Source: JACMQX01 sp044225675 (lineage in GTDB: Bacteria > Pseudomonadota > Gammaproteobacteria > Burkholderiales > Burkholderiaceae_C). Taken from it: 64,000 nucleotides of DNA. Location of the stretch: the NCBI GenBank assembly GCA_044225675.1, contig JBGAIH010000005.1:62001-126000 (forward strand). Reading direction: 5' to 3'. Below are positions 1 to 8,765 of this stretch, one piece after another. Within the stretch, counting starts at the first letter, position 1. Every line of letters starts with the position of its first letter. The position numbers and the translations under genes are program-made. The notes beneath the pieces are model-generated. The model was not told the origin of the DNA. It ran no database searches and saw only the letters and a list, made by a program, of their open reading frames with translations.

Positions 1-466
1 CGTGGTAGAAGCCCACGACCAGGTCCACCTCGCTGTTGGCCAGGGCCTCCCGGATCCGGCTGGGCTCGGGCATCGCCACCGTCAGCAGCACGTTGGGAGC
101 CACTTCACGCACCCGCTCGACCAGCAGGGGCAGGATGGTGAAGCCGACGTAGTCGCTGGCCATGATGCTGAAGGTCACGGCCGAGCCCGCCGGATCGAAC
201 TCGCCGCGGCGCGCGATGGCCAGGTCGATCTCGTTGAGCGCGCGGCGCACCGCGCCGGCGATCTCGGGCGCGTGCTCGGAAGGTTTCATGCCGTGCGGCG
301 TACGCACCAGGATCGGGTCATCGAACACGCTGCGCAGCTTGGCCAGGGCCGTGCTCATGCCCGACTGGCTCATGCCCAGCTTCTCCGCCGCGCGCGTGAC
401 GTGGCGCTCCGTCACCAGGGTCTCGAGGCAGCGCAGCAGATGAAGATCGATGTTGGGAACAGTCAT
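1..466 (-). CDS. LysR-family transcriptional regulator (C-terminus cut by window edge)
   Basis: Reading the minus strand from an ATG at 466 gives about 155 codons that run off the window. The N-terminus is a typical LysR winged helix-turn-helix: LHLLRCLETLVTERHVTRAAEKLGMSQSGMS, with the LGMSQSGMS recognition helix near residues 30-38. The start of the type 2 periplasmic-binding-like effector domain follows (VTFSIMASDYVGFTILPLL). It is divergent from the oxidoreductase/TRAP operon starting at 621, the usual arrangement for a LysR activator of the neighbouring operon, so it probably controls that operon and itself. The family call is secure from the HTH. The inducer is unknown, and the missing C-terminal half prevents assignment to a subgroup. 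Confidence 0.9.
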   Translation of the reverse strand, partial: MTVPNIDLHLLRCLETLVTERHVTRAAEKLGMSQSGMSTALAKLRSVFDDPILVRTPHGMKPSEHAPEIAGAVRRALNEIDLAIARRGEFDPAGSAVTFSIMASDYVGFTILPLLVERVREVAPNVLLTVAMPEPSRIREALANSEVDLVVGFYH

Positions 467-496
467 GGCAGGGTCCGGCTGGGATTGGACCGCAGG

Positions 497-515
497 CCGA
501 TTCTGCAGGCATCGG
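497..515. promoter_or_regulatory. Candidate LysR box in the divergent intergenic region
   Basis: An inverted repeat CCGAT-N9-ATCGG lies between the LysR start at 466 and the GTG at 621. It contains the T-N11-A pattern typical of LysR-type binding sites (ATTCTGCAGGCAT). The position fits an autoregulatory and activating site. The match is seen in sequence; its role is inferred only from position and symmetry. Confidence 0.4.
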
Positions 516-620
516 TAATCTCCCGCGCCGATGGCGGCATCGTCGGCCGGGAATGGCGCGGTCCCGAGGCCAATCCTACACTTCGGGCCACATTCGGAAA
601 GCGGCATTCAAGGAGACTTC

Positions 621-1604
621 GTGAGAGCGATTTGCATCGAAACCGTCGGTGGGCAGCCAGAGCTGGTGCTGCGCGATCTGCCGCCGCCCCGGCCCGGCCC
701 GGCCGAGATCCTCGTGCGCGTGCGCTGCGCGGGCGTCAACTTCGCGGACCTGTACCGCGCGGCGCGCCATTTCGGCAGCGCCGGTGACACGTCCGCTGCG
801 ATCGCCGGCCTGGAGATGACGGGCGAGGTCGTGGAGGCTGGCAGCGACGTGCAGGGCCTGCAGCCCGGCGATCGCGTGATGGGTTTCGCCACCGGTGCCT
901 ATGCAGAGTACTGCTGCGTTCACCATGCCCATGTGCTCAAGGTGCCCGACGCCCTGTCGTGGGTTCAGGCGGCCTCGGTTGCCGGCACCTACGTGACGGC
1001 GCATGACGCGCTCGTGACCAATGGCGAGCTGGCCCCTGGCGAGACGGTGCTGGTCCAGGCCGCCAGCTCGGGCGTCGGCATCTCGGCCGTGCAGCTCGCG
1101 CGCCTGCTCGGCGCGGGACTGGTGATCGGCACCTCCACCTCGCCTGCCAAGCTCGACAGGCTCGCCGCGCTCGGGCTGCAGCTGGGCATCCACAGCAAGA
1201 GCCAGGACTTCGCCGACGCGGTGCTGGAGGCCACCGGGGGCCGCGGTGCCGACGTCGTCATCGACAATGTCGGCGGCGACACGCTGCCGGGCAACATCCG
1301 CTGCGCGGCCGTGAAGTGCCGCATCATCAACGTCGGCCGGCTGGGCAAGTGGACGGGCGAGGTCAACCTCGACGAACACTCCCGCAAGCGGATCCGCCAC
1401 ATCGGCGTGACCTTTCGCACCCGCACGGTCGACGAGGTCACGCAGGTGGTGCGCCGCGCCGGTGCCGTGGTCCTGCCCGCCCTGCAGGCAGGCACCATCG
1501 TCCCCGTGGTCGACCGTACCTGGCCGCTGGAGGCGGCCTCCGAGGCGCAGGAGTTCATGCGGGCCGGCAAGCATTTCGGCAAGCTGGTCCTCGAAGTGGC
1601 CTGA
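621..1604 (+). CDS. Zinc-independent NADPH:quinone oxidoreductase / MDR-family oxidoreductase
   Basis: A 327-residue medium-chain dehydrogenase/reductase. It has an N-terminal GroES-like domain (GPAEILVRVRCAGVNFADLYRAARHFG) and a Rossmann domain with the nucleotide-binding stretch VLVQAASSGVGISAVQLARLLGA near residues 145-170. No catalytic or structural zinc Cys cluster is visible, which points to the quinone oxidoreductase (QOR/Zta-crystallin) branch. GTG at 621 is the chosen start: AGGAG lies at 611-615, and the upstream in-frame extension lacks family similarity. It is first in an operon with the VOC protein and TRAP genes, so it probably reduces an enone or quinone intermediate of the imported compound. 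The exact substrate is unknown. Confidence 0.85.
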   Translation: MRAICIETVGGQPELVLRDLPPPRPGPAEILVRVRCAGVNFADLYRAARHFGSAGDTSAAIAGLEMTGEVVEAGSDVQGLQPGDRVMGFATGAYAEYCCVHHAHVLKVPDALSWVQAASVAGTYVTAHDALVTNGELAPGETVLVQAASSGVGISAVQLARLLGAGLVIGTSTSPAKLDRLAALGLQLGIHSKSQDFADAVLEATGGRGADVVIDNVGGDTLPGNIRCAAVKCRIINVGRLGKWTGEVNLDEHSRKRIRHIGVTFRTRTVDEVTQVVRRAGAVVLPALQAGTIVPVVDRTWPLEAASEAQEFMRAGKHFGKLVLEVA

Positions 1605-1634
1605 CGCGGCGCGACATCAAGAGGAGACACATTC

Positions 1635-2174
1635 ATGAGCCATTTGTTCGGTCAGGTCCGCCAGCTGGGCTACGTCGTGCGCGACCTGGAAGCCGCGATG
1701 AAGCACTGGGTGCAGACCATGAAGGTCGGCCCCTTCTTCCATTTCGACCGCGGGCCGCTGCTCGACTACCGCTACCGCGGCCAGCCGCATGCGCTGTGGC
1801 TCAGCGCCGCCTTTGCCCAATGCGGGCCGCTGCAGATCGAGCTGATCCAGCCCCGGGACGACACGCCCTCCATGTGGCGCGACTTCCTCCTGGCCGGCCA
1901 CGAGGGCCTGCAGCACATCGCGTTCTGGGAGGACGAGTCCACCTTTGACCTCAAGCTCGCCCAGGCACAGCAGGCCGGCTTCACCGTCTGCATGTCGGCC
2001 TCCACCGTCGACGCGACCGGCCGCATCGTGTACTTCGAGCAGGAAGGCCATCCCGGGACGGCGATCGAGCTGTCCTGTCTCACACCGGCCAAGAAGAAGG
2101 TCTTCGACGCCGTCGCCGATGCCGCCATCGGATGGGATGGCCGCGACCCGATCCGCAGGATGGACGCGGCCTGA
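1635..2174 (+). CDS. VOC (glyoxalase/bleomycin resistance/dioxygenase) superfamily protein
   Basis: A 179-residue protein with two beta-alpha-beta-beta-beta modules of the vicinal oxygen chelate fold. LGYVVRDLEAAMKHWVQTMKVGPFF opens the first. Likely metal ligands sit in QIELIQP, GLQHIAFW and AIELS, the same spacing as in methylmalonyl-CoA epimerase and glyoxalase-like members. It follows the oxidoreductase by 30 bp with a GAGGAGA ribosome binding site, so it is co-transcribed. In catabolic operons such proteins are epimerases, isomerases or hydrolases; nothing in the sequence selects one. Confidence 0.8.
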   Translation: MSHLFGQVRQLGYVVRDLEAAMKHWVQTMKVGPFFHFDRGPLLDYRYRGQPHALWLSAAFAQCGPLQIELIQPRDDTPSMWRDFLLAGHEGLQHIAFWEDESTFDLKLAQAQQAGFTVCMSASTVDATGRIVYFEQEGHPGTAIELSCLTPAKKKVFDAVADAAIGWDGRDPIRRMDAA

Positions 2175-2215
2175 CACACCGCGCCGCCCGATTCACACAA
2201 CACAGGAGACACACC

Positions 2216-3316
2216 ATGAAATTTCTTTCCCCACTGCTTCTCGCGGCCGGTCTGGCGCTGGCATCGCTCGGCGCGCAGGGTGCCGACACCAAGCTCGTCG
2301 TCGGGGGCTCCATGCCGACCAAGGGGCCGGACTCCCGTGCTCTCGTGTCGTTCGCGCAGCGCGTCGACCAGCAGAGCAAGGGCTCCGTCAAGTTCGACAT
2401 GTCCTTCGATGGCCAGGTGGTCAACTTCCGCAGCTCGCTTGGCGGCGTCAAGGACGGGCTGGTGGACGGCATCCAGCTCTACCCGGCCTTCTACCTGAGC
2501 GAGCTCAAGGTCATGAACACCTTCGTCGACCTGGGCCTCGCCGCCTCCGAGTCCTGGGCCCACACGGCCGCCGTGGCCGAGACGGTGCTGCTCAACTGTC
2601 CGCAGTGCGATGCGGAGTTCGCCCGCTACAAGGTCAAGCCGCTGGCACTCAGCGGCAGTGCGCCCTTCAACCTGATCTGCCGCAACCCCGTCAACTCGGT
2701 GGCCGACCTCAGGGCCAAGTCGATCCGCGCGGTGTCGGCCAACCAGTTGCTGGTCAAGGCGTTCGGTGCCAATCCGGTGGCGATCGTGCCGTCCGAGGTG
2801 TTCGAGGCCATGCAGCGGGGCCAGGTCGAGTGCGTGTTCAGCCCGCTCGACTGGATCCCCGCGTATGGGCTGGCCGATGCCGCACGCTTCGTCGTCGACA
2901 CGCCGCTCACGCATGACAGCAGCCGCATCCCGTTTGCCGTCGGCTCCGACACCTGGAAGAAGTTGTCCGCCGAGCAGAAACTCGCGATCACCCGCAATCT
3001 GCCCTTCCTGGTGGCAGAGGCCACGGCCAACAACATTGCCGACGGCATCGCCGCCCGCCAGCTGGCCGAGTCCAAGGGCCTGAAGTTCGGCAACGGCGGC
3101 GCGGAGTACATGCAGATCGTCGCCAACTTTCGCAAGGGCGAGCTCGAGCGCGTGGTGCGCGACGCCGCCGGACGTGGCGTGGACGGCGCAGCCGGGCTGG
3201 TGAGCGTCTATCGTGACAAACTCGCCAAGTGGCAGAAGATCGTCGCCGACAACCGGGGCGACCGCGCGAAATATGAAGAGGCGCTCTGGCGCGAGATCTA
3301 CTCCAAGTTCAAGTAA
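2216..3316 (+). CDS. TRAP transporter solute-binding protein (DctP family)
   Basis: A 366-residue periplasmic receptor with a clear signal peptide (MKFLSPLLLAAGLALASLGAQG, cleavage after AQG/A). The DctP fold is recognisable from the mid-region FNLICRNPVNSVADLRAKSIRA, which carries the conserved Arg that binds a substrate carboxylate, and from PSEVFEAMQRGQVECVFSPLDW. The ATG at 2216 has AGGAG at 2203-2207; the longer upstream frame overlaps the previous gene and lacks a signal. It is directly followed by the Q and M membrane subunits, making a complete TRAP importer. The substrate is presumably an organic acid. Confidence 0.93.
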   Translation: MKFLSPLLLAAGLALASLGAQGADTKLVVGGSMPTKGPDSRALVSFAQRVDQQSKGSVKFDMSFDGQVVNFRSSLGGVKDGLVDGIQLYPAFYLSELKVMNTFVDLGLAASESWAHTAAVAETVLLNCPQCDAEFARYKVKPLALSGSAPFNLICRNPVNSVADLRAKSIRAVSANQLLVKAFGANPVAIVPSEVFEAMQRGQVECVFSPLDWIPAYGLADAARFVVDTPLTHDSSRIPFAVGSDTWKKLSAEQKLAITRNLPFLVAEATANNIADGIAARQLAESKGLKFGNGGAEYMQIVANFRKGELERVVRDAAGRGVDGAAGLVSVYRDKLAKWQKIVADNRGDRAKYEEALWREIYSKFK

Positions 3317-3330
3317 GGCAAGGACGCGGC

Positions 3331-3885
3331 ATGAATCTCCTGGTCCGGCTGCTCAAGCCGCTTTCCACCGGCACGCTCGCGCTGGGCTGCGTGGCGACGC
3401 TGCTGATGATGCTCCACGTGGTGGCCGACGTGATCGCCCGGGTCGTGTTCAAGGTGGCGCTGGGCGGCACGCTCGAGACGGTGACCTACATCTACATGGT
3501 GGCGGTGGTCTTCCTGCCCCTGGCCATGGTGCAGCGCCGGCGCCAGCAGATCATCGTGGAGCTGTTCAGCCAGGTGCTGCCTCCCCGGGTGCTCGCGCTG
3601 CTCGACGGCATCGTGGGGACCCTGGCCTGCCTGTTCATGGTCGCGCTCGCGTGGTTCAGCGCGCATGAAGCCTGGGCCCAGACGCTGATCCGCGAGACGG
3701 CACCGTCCCCTACCAATCCGGTGCCGATCTGGCCTGCGCGCTGGATGGTGGTGGCCGGCGCCGCGCTGGTGGCGCTGTACCTGGCGATCCAATCGGTGGA
3801 CGACCTGTGCATGGCGGCGACCGGGCGGCGCTCGCTCGAGCGCGAAGTTGCGGACGGCCCGGCACCGGCGGAGGGGCTGGCATGA
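3331..3885 (+). CDS. TRAP transporter small membrane subunit (DctQ family)
   Basis: A 184-residue protein with four hydrophobic segments (about 15-40, 50-75, 93-115 and 135-160), the standard DctQ topology. It sits 14 bp after the binding-protein gene, and its stop overlaps the ATG of the large subunit (ATGA). Together with DctM it forms the sodium-driven membrane complex that accepts solute from the periplasmic receptor. The C-terminal tail past residue 165 is polar and of no recognised function. Confidence 0.9.
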   Translation: MNLLVRLLKPLSTGTLALGCVATLLMMLHVVADVIARVVFKVALGGTLETVTYIYMVAVVFLPLAMVQRRRQQIIVELFSQVLPPRVLALLDGIVGTLACLFMVALAWFSAHEAWAQTLIRETAPSPTNPVPIWPARWMVVAGAALVALYLAIQSVDDLCMAATGRRSLEREVADGPAPAEGLA

Positions 3886-5195
3886 GCAACTTCCAGATCG
3901 GACTGTGCGGCATCGGCTTCCTGTTCGCGCTGCTGTTGCTGCGCATGCCGATCGCGATCGCGCTCGGCCTGGTGTCGGTCGCGGGGATCGCGGCCATCCG
4001 CGGCCCGGACGCCGCGCTCGGCGTGCTCGGCACGCTGCCCTACGACTTTGCCGCCAACTGGACGCTGTCGGCCGTGCCGATGTTCCTGCTCATGGGCGCG
4101 ATCGCTTTCCATTCGGGCATGACGGCCTCCGTCTACAAGGTCTGCCGCATGTGGTTCTGGTGGGTGCCCGGCGGTCTGGCGGTGGCCACCAACTGGGCCA
4201 GCACCGCGTTCGGCGCCGTTTCGGGCTCCAGCGTGGCGGTGACGGCGGTGATGGCCAAACTCGCCGTGCCCGAGATGCTCAAGTACAAATACGACAAGTC
4301 GCTGGCCACGGCTGTGGTCGCGGCCTCCGGCACCATCGACGCGCTGATTCCGCCGAGCATCGCCTTCATCATCTACTCGTGGTATGCCGAGGTGCCGGTC
4401 ACCGACCTGTTCCTCGCCGGCGTGATTCCGGGCCTGCTCACGGCCGTGGTCTACACGGCCATGATCGTCACCCGCTGCACCCTCGACCCGACCCTGGGTC
4501 CGCGCGGCTCGCGCGACTTCACCGCCGCCGAGCGGCGGGCCGCGAACCTGGATGCCTGGCCGCTGCCCGTGCTGTTCGCCGGCATCTTCGGTGGGCTGTA
4601 CTCCGGCGTGATGACGACGACCGAGGCGGCTGCCGGCAGCGCGACGCTGGCCTGCCTCATCGCCATCGTGCGGCGCGAGATGACCTGGGGCGTCATGCGC
4701 ACCAGCCTCGCGGAGTCGGCCCTCACGACGGCGGCGCTGTTCTTCATCGTCATCGGCGCGGCCATGTTCACCCGCTTCATGGCGGTGTCGGGCCTGCCGG
4801 CGCAGCTCGGCCAGCTGATCGCCAGCTGGCAGCCCAGCGTGCTCACGTTCATGCTGATCGTGACGGCGATCTACATCGTGCTGGGCATGTTCCTCGAAGG
4901 GATCGGCATCATGATGCTGACGCTGCCGATCCTGGTGCCGATCTGCCGCACGCTCAACCTCGACCTGATCTGGCTCGGGGTGATCGTCGTCAAGCTCATC
5001 ATGCTCGGCCTGATGCATCCGCCCATCGGCATCCAGGCCTTCGTCGTCAAGGGTGTCGTCGGTGACACCGTTCCGCTGCTGACCATCTTCCGGGGCCTGC
5101 TGTGGTTCCTCGGCGTCGAGATCTTCGTGCTCGCGCTGCTGATCGGCTTTCCGGAGCTGAGCCTGTGGCTGCCCCGGATCGCATCGGCCCCCTGA
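3882..5195 (+). CDS. TRAP transporter large permease (DctM family)
   Basis: A 437-residue, highly hydrophobic protein with roughly twelve membrane segments. DctM features include PMFLLMGAIAFHSG, TVAASGTIDALIPPSIAFIIYSWYAEVPVTDLFLAGVIPG-type sequence in the first half, and GMFLEGIGIMMLTLPILVPI in the second. The ATG at 3882 overlaps the DctQ stop, so it is translationally coupled; the longer upstream frame is shadow of dctQ. It completes the three-part importer. Confidence 0.94.
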   Translation: MSNFQIGLCGIGFLFALLLLRMPIAIALGLVSVAGIAAIRGPDAALGVLGTLPYDFAANWTLSAVPMFLLMGAIAFHSGMTASVYKVCRMWFWWVPGGLAVATNWASTAFGAVSGSSVAVTAVMAKLAVPEMLKYKYDKSLATAVVAASGTIDALIPPSIAFIIYSWYAEVPVTDLFLAGVIPGLLTAVVYTAMIVTRCTLDPTLGPRGSRDFTAAERRAANLDAWPLPVLFAGIFGGLYSGVMTTTEAAAGSATLACLIAIVRREMTWGVMRTSLAESALTTAALFFIVIGAAMFTRFMAVSGLPAQLGQLIASWQPSVLTFMLIVTAIYIVLGMFLEGIGIMMLTLPILVPICRTLNLDLIWLGVIVVKLIMLGLMHPPIGIQAFVVKGVVGDTVPLLTIFRGLLWFLGVEIFVLALLIGFPELSLWLPRIASAP

Positions 5196-5214
5196 TACAT
5201 CAAGAACTTCCCTC

Positions 5215-6000
5215 ATGAATGAAACACGGTTTGAAAGCCAGGTCGCCCTGGTGTCCGGCGGCGCCAACGGCATCGGCGCCGCCACTGCCCGGCTGCTCCG
5301 GCAGCAGGGCGCGAACGTCGTCATCGGCGACCTGCCCGGCGTGGGCGGCGAGGCTCTCGCGCAGGAGATCGGCGCCACCTACGAGCCGCTGGACGTCACG
5401 CGCGAGGAGGACTGGCGCCGCGTCGTCGGCACGATCCTCCACCAGCACGGGGCGCTGCACATTCTGGTGAACGCCGCGGGCATCGTCGGCGACAGCGTGT
5501 CGGGCGCGCTGGACACCACCACGCTGGCCGAGTGGCGACGCGTTCTGGCGGTGAACCTGGACGGCACCTTTCTCGGCTGTCGCGAGGCCGTGATGGCCAT
5601 GCGCAGGGCGGGTCGCGGCGCCATTGTCAACCTGTCATCGGTCGGGGCCTACTACCCCACGGCGCAGAGCGTGGCCTATGGCGCGAGCAAGGGCGCGGTG
5701 ATGCAGCTGACCAAGTCGGTGGCTCTGGCCGGCTCCGAAGGCGCGCGCATCCGCTGCAACTCGGTTCATCCCGGCATGATCGAGACGCCGCTGTTCAATC
5801 GTATCGTCTCGGAAATTGCCCAGCGCAGCAACGGCCAGGCCAGTGCCGCGGCCGACTCGTCGATCCGGCGGATGCCCCTGGGCGCGCCGGGCCAGCCGGA
5901 CCAGGTGGCGCAACTGATCGCCTTCCTCGTGTCGGACGAGGCGTCCTACATCACGGGCGCCGAATTCACCGTCGACGGAGGTTGGAGGATGCTGCGGTGA
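5215..6000 (+). CDS. Short-chain dehydrogenase/reductase
   Basis: A 261-residue classical SDR. The cofactor loop is SGGANGIGA (residues 15-23), NAAG follows near residue 88, Ser is in NLSSVGAYY and the catalytic Tyr/Lys pair is in YGASKGA near residue 156. The C-terminus ITGAEFTVDGGW is standard for FabG-like members. It lies 19 bp after dctM and is probably the last gene of the LysR-linked operon, oxidising or reducing an alcohol/ketone intermediate. The substrate cannot be assigned. Confidence 0.9.
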   Translation: MNETRFESQVALVSGGANGIGAATARLLRQQGANVVIGDLPGVGGEALAQEIGATYEPLDVTREEDWRRVVGTILHQHGALHILVNAAGIVGDSVSGALDTTTLAEWRRVLAVNLDGTFLGCREAVMAMRRAGRGAIVNLSSVGAYYPTAQSVAYGASKGAVMQLTKSVALAGSEGARIRCNSVHPGMIETPLFNRIVSEIAQRSNGQASAAADSSIRRMPLGAPGQPDQVAQLIAFLVSDEASYITGAEFTVDGGWRMLR

Positions 6001-6113
6001 GGCGTTCGGGAAGGCCCGCGACCGGTACATCGATGGATGCGAACCACCCGAGCCTGTCGTCCCGGCCCAGGCGGCGCCCATGATCTGAGCACAGGCCCCT
6101 CAGAACCGGCCCC

Positions 6114-7121
6114 TCAGCGCAGGCTCGACCAGTCCGTGAAGCTTCCCGGCTGGGACTGCGGCTCCTCGTCCAGCAGCTCGTGCAGGGCCATGCAGAGTTC
6201 CTCGACCTCGCCGGACTTGCTCAGCACCTGGGCGGCGCCGCTGGCGTAGGCACGCTGGCGCAGGGCTTCGTCGAGGTAGCCTGACATCAGCACCACCGGC
6301 AGCTCCGGCGCGAACTGCTTGAGGTGCAGCAGCAGGTCGATGCCGTTGATGTCAGGCAGCTTGTAGTCGCTCACCACCGCGTCGCATTCGGGCAAGTGGG
6401 TCTGGATGAAGCGCAGCGCGGACAGGCCGTTGTCGAAGCAGGTGACGCGGTAGCCGGCGTCGGGCAGGATCTCGTTGACCAGATCGCGCATGCCGCGGTA
6501 GTCGTCCACGTAGACCACGTGCTTGAGCGCCGAGCCCGAGCCGCTGAGCGCCGGGCGGTCCAGCGGCAGGGCCGAGGGGAGGTAGATGTCGAAGCCCGTG
6601 CCCAGCGTGCGGTCGGTCGCCACCGAGAAGGTGCCCTTGTGCTGCACGACGACCTGGTGCATCTGCTGCAGCCGCAGCCGCGCCGCACTGTGGCGCGGCG
6701 TGCCGGGCGGCGGCGGCTCGACTGGCAGGTGCAGCGGGCCGGCCGGGTTGCGCAGGTTGTTGCCGATGGTGATGTAGATGTAGCTGCGCGGCGGCAGGCC
6801 ACCCTGCAGCTGCTCGGCCTGGTTGTCGAGCACGATGTTGTCCATGACGACTTCCGTCACACTCACGACGATGCGGGGGTCGAGCCCCACCATCGACTGC
6901 CAGGTCACGAGGCAGGCGCTCGCGATCAGGTCTTCGAGCTGGCCGGCGTCGGCCCGGATGCGCAGCGACGTCTGGGGTGCCTCGCTCAGCAGCACGAACT
7001 CGTCGGGCAGGAGCACGCGCACGCGCTGCAGCGCATGCTGCAGGATCGGAGTGAACTCCTGGTTGACGCGTTCCGCGTCGAGCGAGCCGTCGGCTGCCAT
7101 GGTGTGGGGTCTGCCTTCCAT
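6114..7121 (-). CDS. Degenerate histidine-kinase-like ATPase domain fused to a receiver domain
   Basis: A 335-residue protein. Residues about 25-190 resemble the C-terminal part of a histidine kinase: a region with a weak N-box equivalent (TEVVMDNIVLDN), then the closing signature GTGFDIYLPSALP. I see no H-box and no canonical DxGxG G1 box. Residues about 205-320 are a complete receiver domain: acidic pair in VYVDDYRGM, phosphoacceptor Asp in VVSDYKLP, Ser in VLMSGY and Lys in VLSKSG. It stands alone, convergent with the upstream SDR. It could be a phosphate-sensing stand-alone regulator or sink. Start 7121 is chosen; Met at 7100 is possible. Confidence 0.75.
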   Translation of the reverse strand: MEGRPHTMAADGSLDAERVNQEFTPILQHALQRVRVLLPDEFVLLSEAPQTSLRIRADAGQLEDLIASACLVTWQSMVGLDPRIVVSVTEVVMDNIVLDNQAEQLQGGLPPRSYIYITIGNNLRNPAGPLHLPVEPPPPGTPRHSAARLRLQQMHQVVVQHKGTFSVATDRTLGTGFDIYLPSALPLDRPALSGSGSALKHVVYVDDYRGMRDLVNEILPDAGYRVTCFDNGLSALRFIQTHLPECDAVVSDYKLPDINGIDLLLHLKQFAPELPVVLMSGYLDEALRQRAYASGAAQVLSKSGEVEELCMALHELLDEEPQSQPGSFTDWSSLR

Positions 7122-7231
7122 CCCTGTCCCGCGATCTGCGGTATGGCAGCTATCCTAGCGCCATACCGCTTCGGCGGAAAGAGGCGAAAAGACCGCAGTT
7201 CCTCCGCTTTCCCCGGGTGCTCTGGGGGTTT

Positions 7232-8032
7232 TCAGGTCGCGCAGTACCCGCCATCCACCAGCAGGTCTGCACCCGTCATGAACGACGAGGCGTCGCTTGC
7301 GAGGAACAGCGCCGCCGTGGCGATCTCTCTCGGGTGGGCAAAGCGGTTGAGCAGGTACTTGGAGGTTGCCGCGCGCTTGACGTCGGGCGGCAGCTCGCCG
7401 CCATAGCGGAAGGCGATGCGTCGCGTGTCGACCGCGCCGGGCGACAGCGTGTTGACACGGATGCCCTGCGCCGCATGGTCCACCGCCATGGTCTTGCCCA
7501 GCTGCAGCGTCGCGCCCTTGGTGGAGGTGTAGGAAACGCGTCCGCCGCGCCCCACGTGTCCGTGCATCGATGCGATGTGGATCACCGAGCCGCCGCCGGC
7601 CTCGATCATCGCGGGCAGCACGGCGCGCGACATCAGGTAGCTGCCCGTGAGGTTGACGCGGTGGACCTTGTCCCATTCGTCCAGGTCGATCTCCAGGATC
7701 GTGCCGCTGCGGTCTAGCATGGCCGCGCCGTTGACCAGCACCGTCGGCCGCCCCAGCTCGGCCACGATGCGCGCGGCGGCCGCCAGCGTGGAGGCTTCCG
7801 ACGCCACGTCGCAGCCCACCCCGATGGCCCGTCCGCCGGCAGCCGTGATGCCCTCGGCCATGGCGCGGGCCTTGTCCTCGTCCAGGTCCACGCAGGCGAC
7901 GGCGGCGCCCACATTGGCAAACAGCGTGCAGATCGCGCCGCCGATGCCGCCGCTGCCGCCGGTGACCACGGCGACCCTGCCGTCGAGCCGGAACAGGCTC
8001 TCGTCGAAGCGACCGGTGCCCGGCGCGCTCAC
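7232..8032 (-). CDS. Short-chain dehydrogenase/reductase
   Basis: A 266-residue classical SDR with VVTGGSGGIGG at the cofactor site, an NGAAM motif in the NNAG position, Ser in IHIASMHG and YTSTKGA as the catalytic Tyr-Lys. The C-terminus is FMTGADLLVDGGYCAT. The GTG at 8032 overlaps the TGA of the upstream CMD gene (GTGA), so the two are translationally coupled; the longer open frame upstream only shadows the CMD gene. It is co-transcribed from the sigma-54-type promoter at 8513-8527 and is probably a hydroxyacyl-CoA or alcohol dehydrogenase of the regulon. Confidence 0.9.
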   Translation of the reverse strand: MSAPGTGRFDESLFRLDGRVAVVTGGSGGIGGAICTLFANVGAAVACVDLDEDKARAMAEGITAAGGRAIGVGCDVASEASTLAAAARIVAELGRPTVLVNGAAMLDRSGTILEIDLDEWDKVHRVNLTGSYLMSRAVLPAMIEAGGGSVIHIASMHGHVGRGGRVSYTSTKGATLQLGKTMAVDHAAQGIRVNTLSPGAVDTRRIAFRYGGELPPDVKRAATSKYLLNRFAHPREIATAALFLASDASSFMTGADLLVDGGYCAT

Positions 8033-8463
8033 GACGGCTGCTCCTCGAGCACCGACAGGTCCACGCCTTCCTCGCGCAGCACGCGCCGTGCGATCGCAAA
8101 GCAGTCGCGCGCGATCGGAATGCCGCAGTACAGCATGATGTGCAGCATGACTTCGCGCAGCTGGATCAGCGGCACCTTCGTCTGGTTCAGGGCAATGCGA
8201 AAGTGCAGCTCCCATTCCTCCATGCGGCCGCGGCCCGCGAGCATCGCCAGGTTGATCAGGCTCAGCTGCTGGTGCGACAGGATGCCGCGCGCCCAGGTGC
8301 GACCGAAGATCTGGTTGGTCACGAACAGCTGGTACTCCTCGTCGAAGGGCGTCTTCTCGCGCAGCATCTTCTCGAAGGTCTCGTCGCCCAGCAGATGGCG
8401 CCGTACGGCCTCGCCCTCGGGGTCGAAGTCGCTGCGGGCCGTGGTCGGTTCATGAAGGCTCAT
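8029..8463 (-). CDS. Carboxymuconolactone decarboxylase (CMD) family protein
   Basis: A 144-residue all-alpha CMD/AhpD-fold protein. The core GRTWARGILSHQQLSLINLAMLAG and QLREVMLHIMLYCGIPIARDC matches 4-carboxymuconolactone decarboxylase-like enzymes. There is no CxxC, so it is not an AhpD-type peroxidase. It is almost identical over its last 90 residues to the protein at 39869-40303, so the region carries two copies. It is first in a two-gene minus-strand operon with the SDR, behind a sigma-54-type promoter. The reaction is unknown; a decarboxylase or lactone-handling role is possible. Confidence 0.87.
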   Translation of the reverse strand: MSLHEPTTARSDFDPEGEAVRRHLLGDETFEKMLREKTPFDEEYQLFVTNQIFGRTWARGILSHQQLSLINLAMLAGRGRMEEWELHFRIALNQTKVPLIQLREVMLHIMLYCGIPIARDCFAIARRVLREEGVDLSVLEEQPS

Positions 8464-8512
8464 GGTGATGTGTCTCGTCCTGTGGATGTGAAAAGGGTGA
8501 ACGCCCGAAAAG

Positions 8513-8527
8513 GCAACTTTGATGCCA
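8513..8527 (-). promoter_or_regulatory. Sigma-54 (-24/-12) promoter for the CMD/SDR operon
   Basis: On the minus strand the sequence reads TGGCAT-CAAAG-TTGC, an exact GG-N10-GC sigma-54 promoter. The start codon at 8463 lies about 50 nt downstream. The same hexamers and even the same spacer (CAAAG) recur in the divergent promoter at 8750. Confidence 0.8.
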
Positions 8528-8749
8528 GTGGCGTGGCGCGGCTGTGCAGGCGTGCGATGCCATGGTGTGCCCCCCGCCTGCGGCCCTCGCTTGCGCCGGT
8601 GCCGTCCGGCAAGTCGCGCCTGCCGCGAGCTGCGGATTCTGCATCACTGTGCGTGCCGCAGACAGTCACCTGCGCAACGCCTGTCCATGGCCGAGACAGT
8701 TGTGCGCCGATCGGCCGGCTGCCGCAAGGCGCGGCGGGTGCGGGCGGGG

Positions 8750-8765
8750 TGGCATCAAAGTTGCA
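8750..8765 (+). promoter_or_regulatory. Sigma-54 (-24/-12) promoter for the acyl-CoA ligase operon
   Basis: TGGCAT-CAAAG-TTGCA with perfect GG-N10-GC spacing. Transcription would begin near 8776, about 57 nt before the ligase ATG at 8833. This also argues against translation starting further upstream in the long open frame. Confidence 0.82.
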
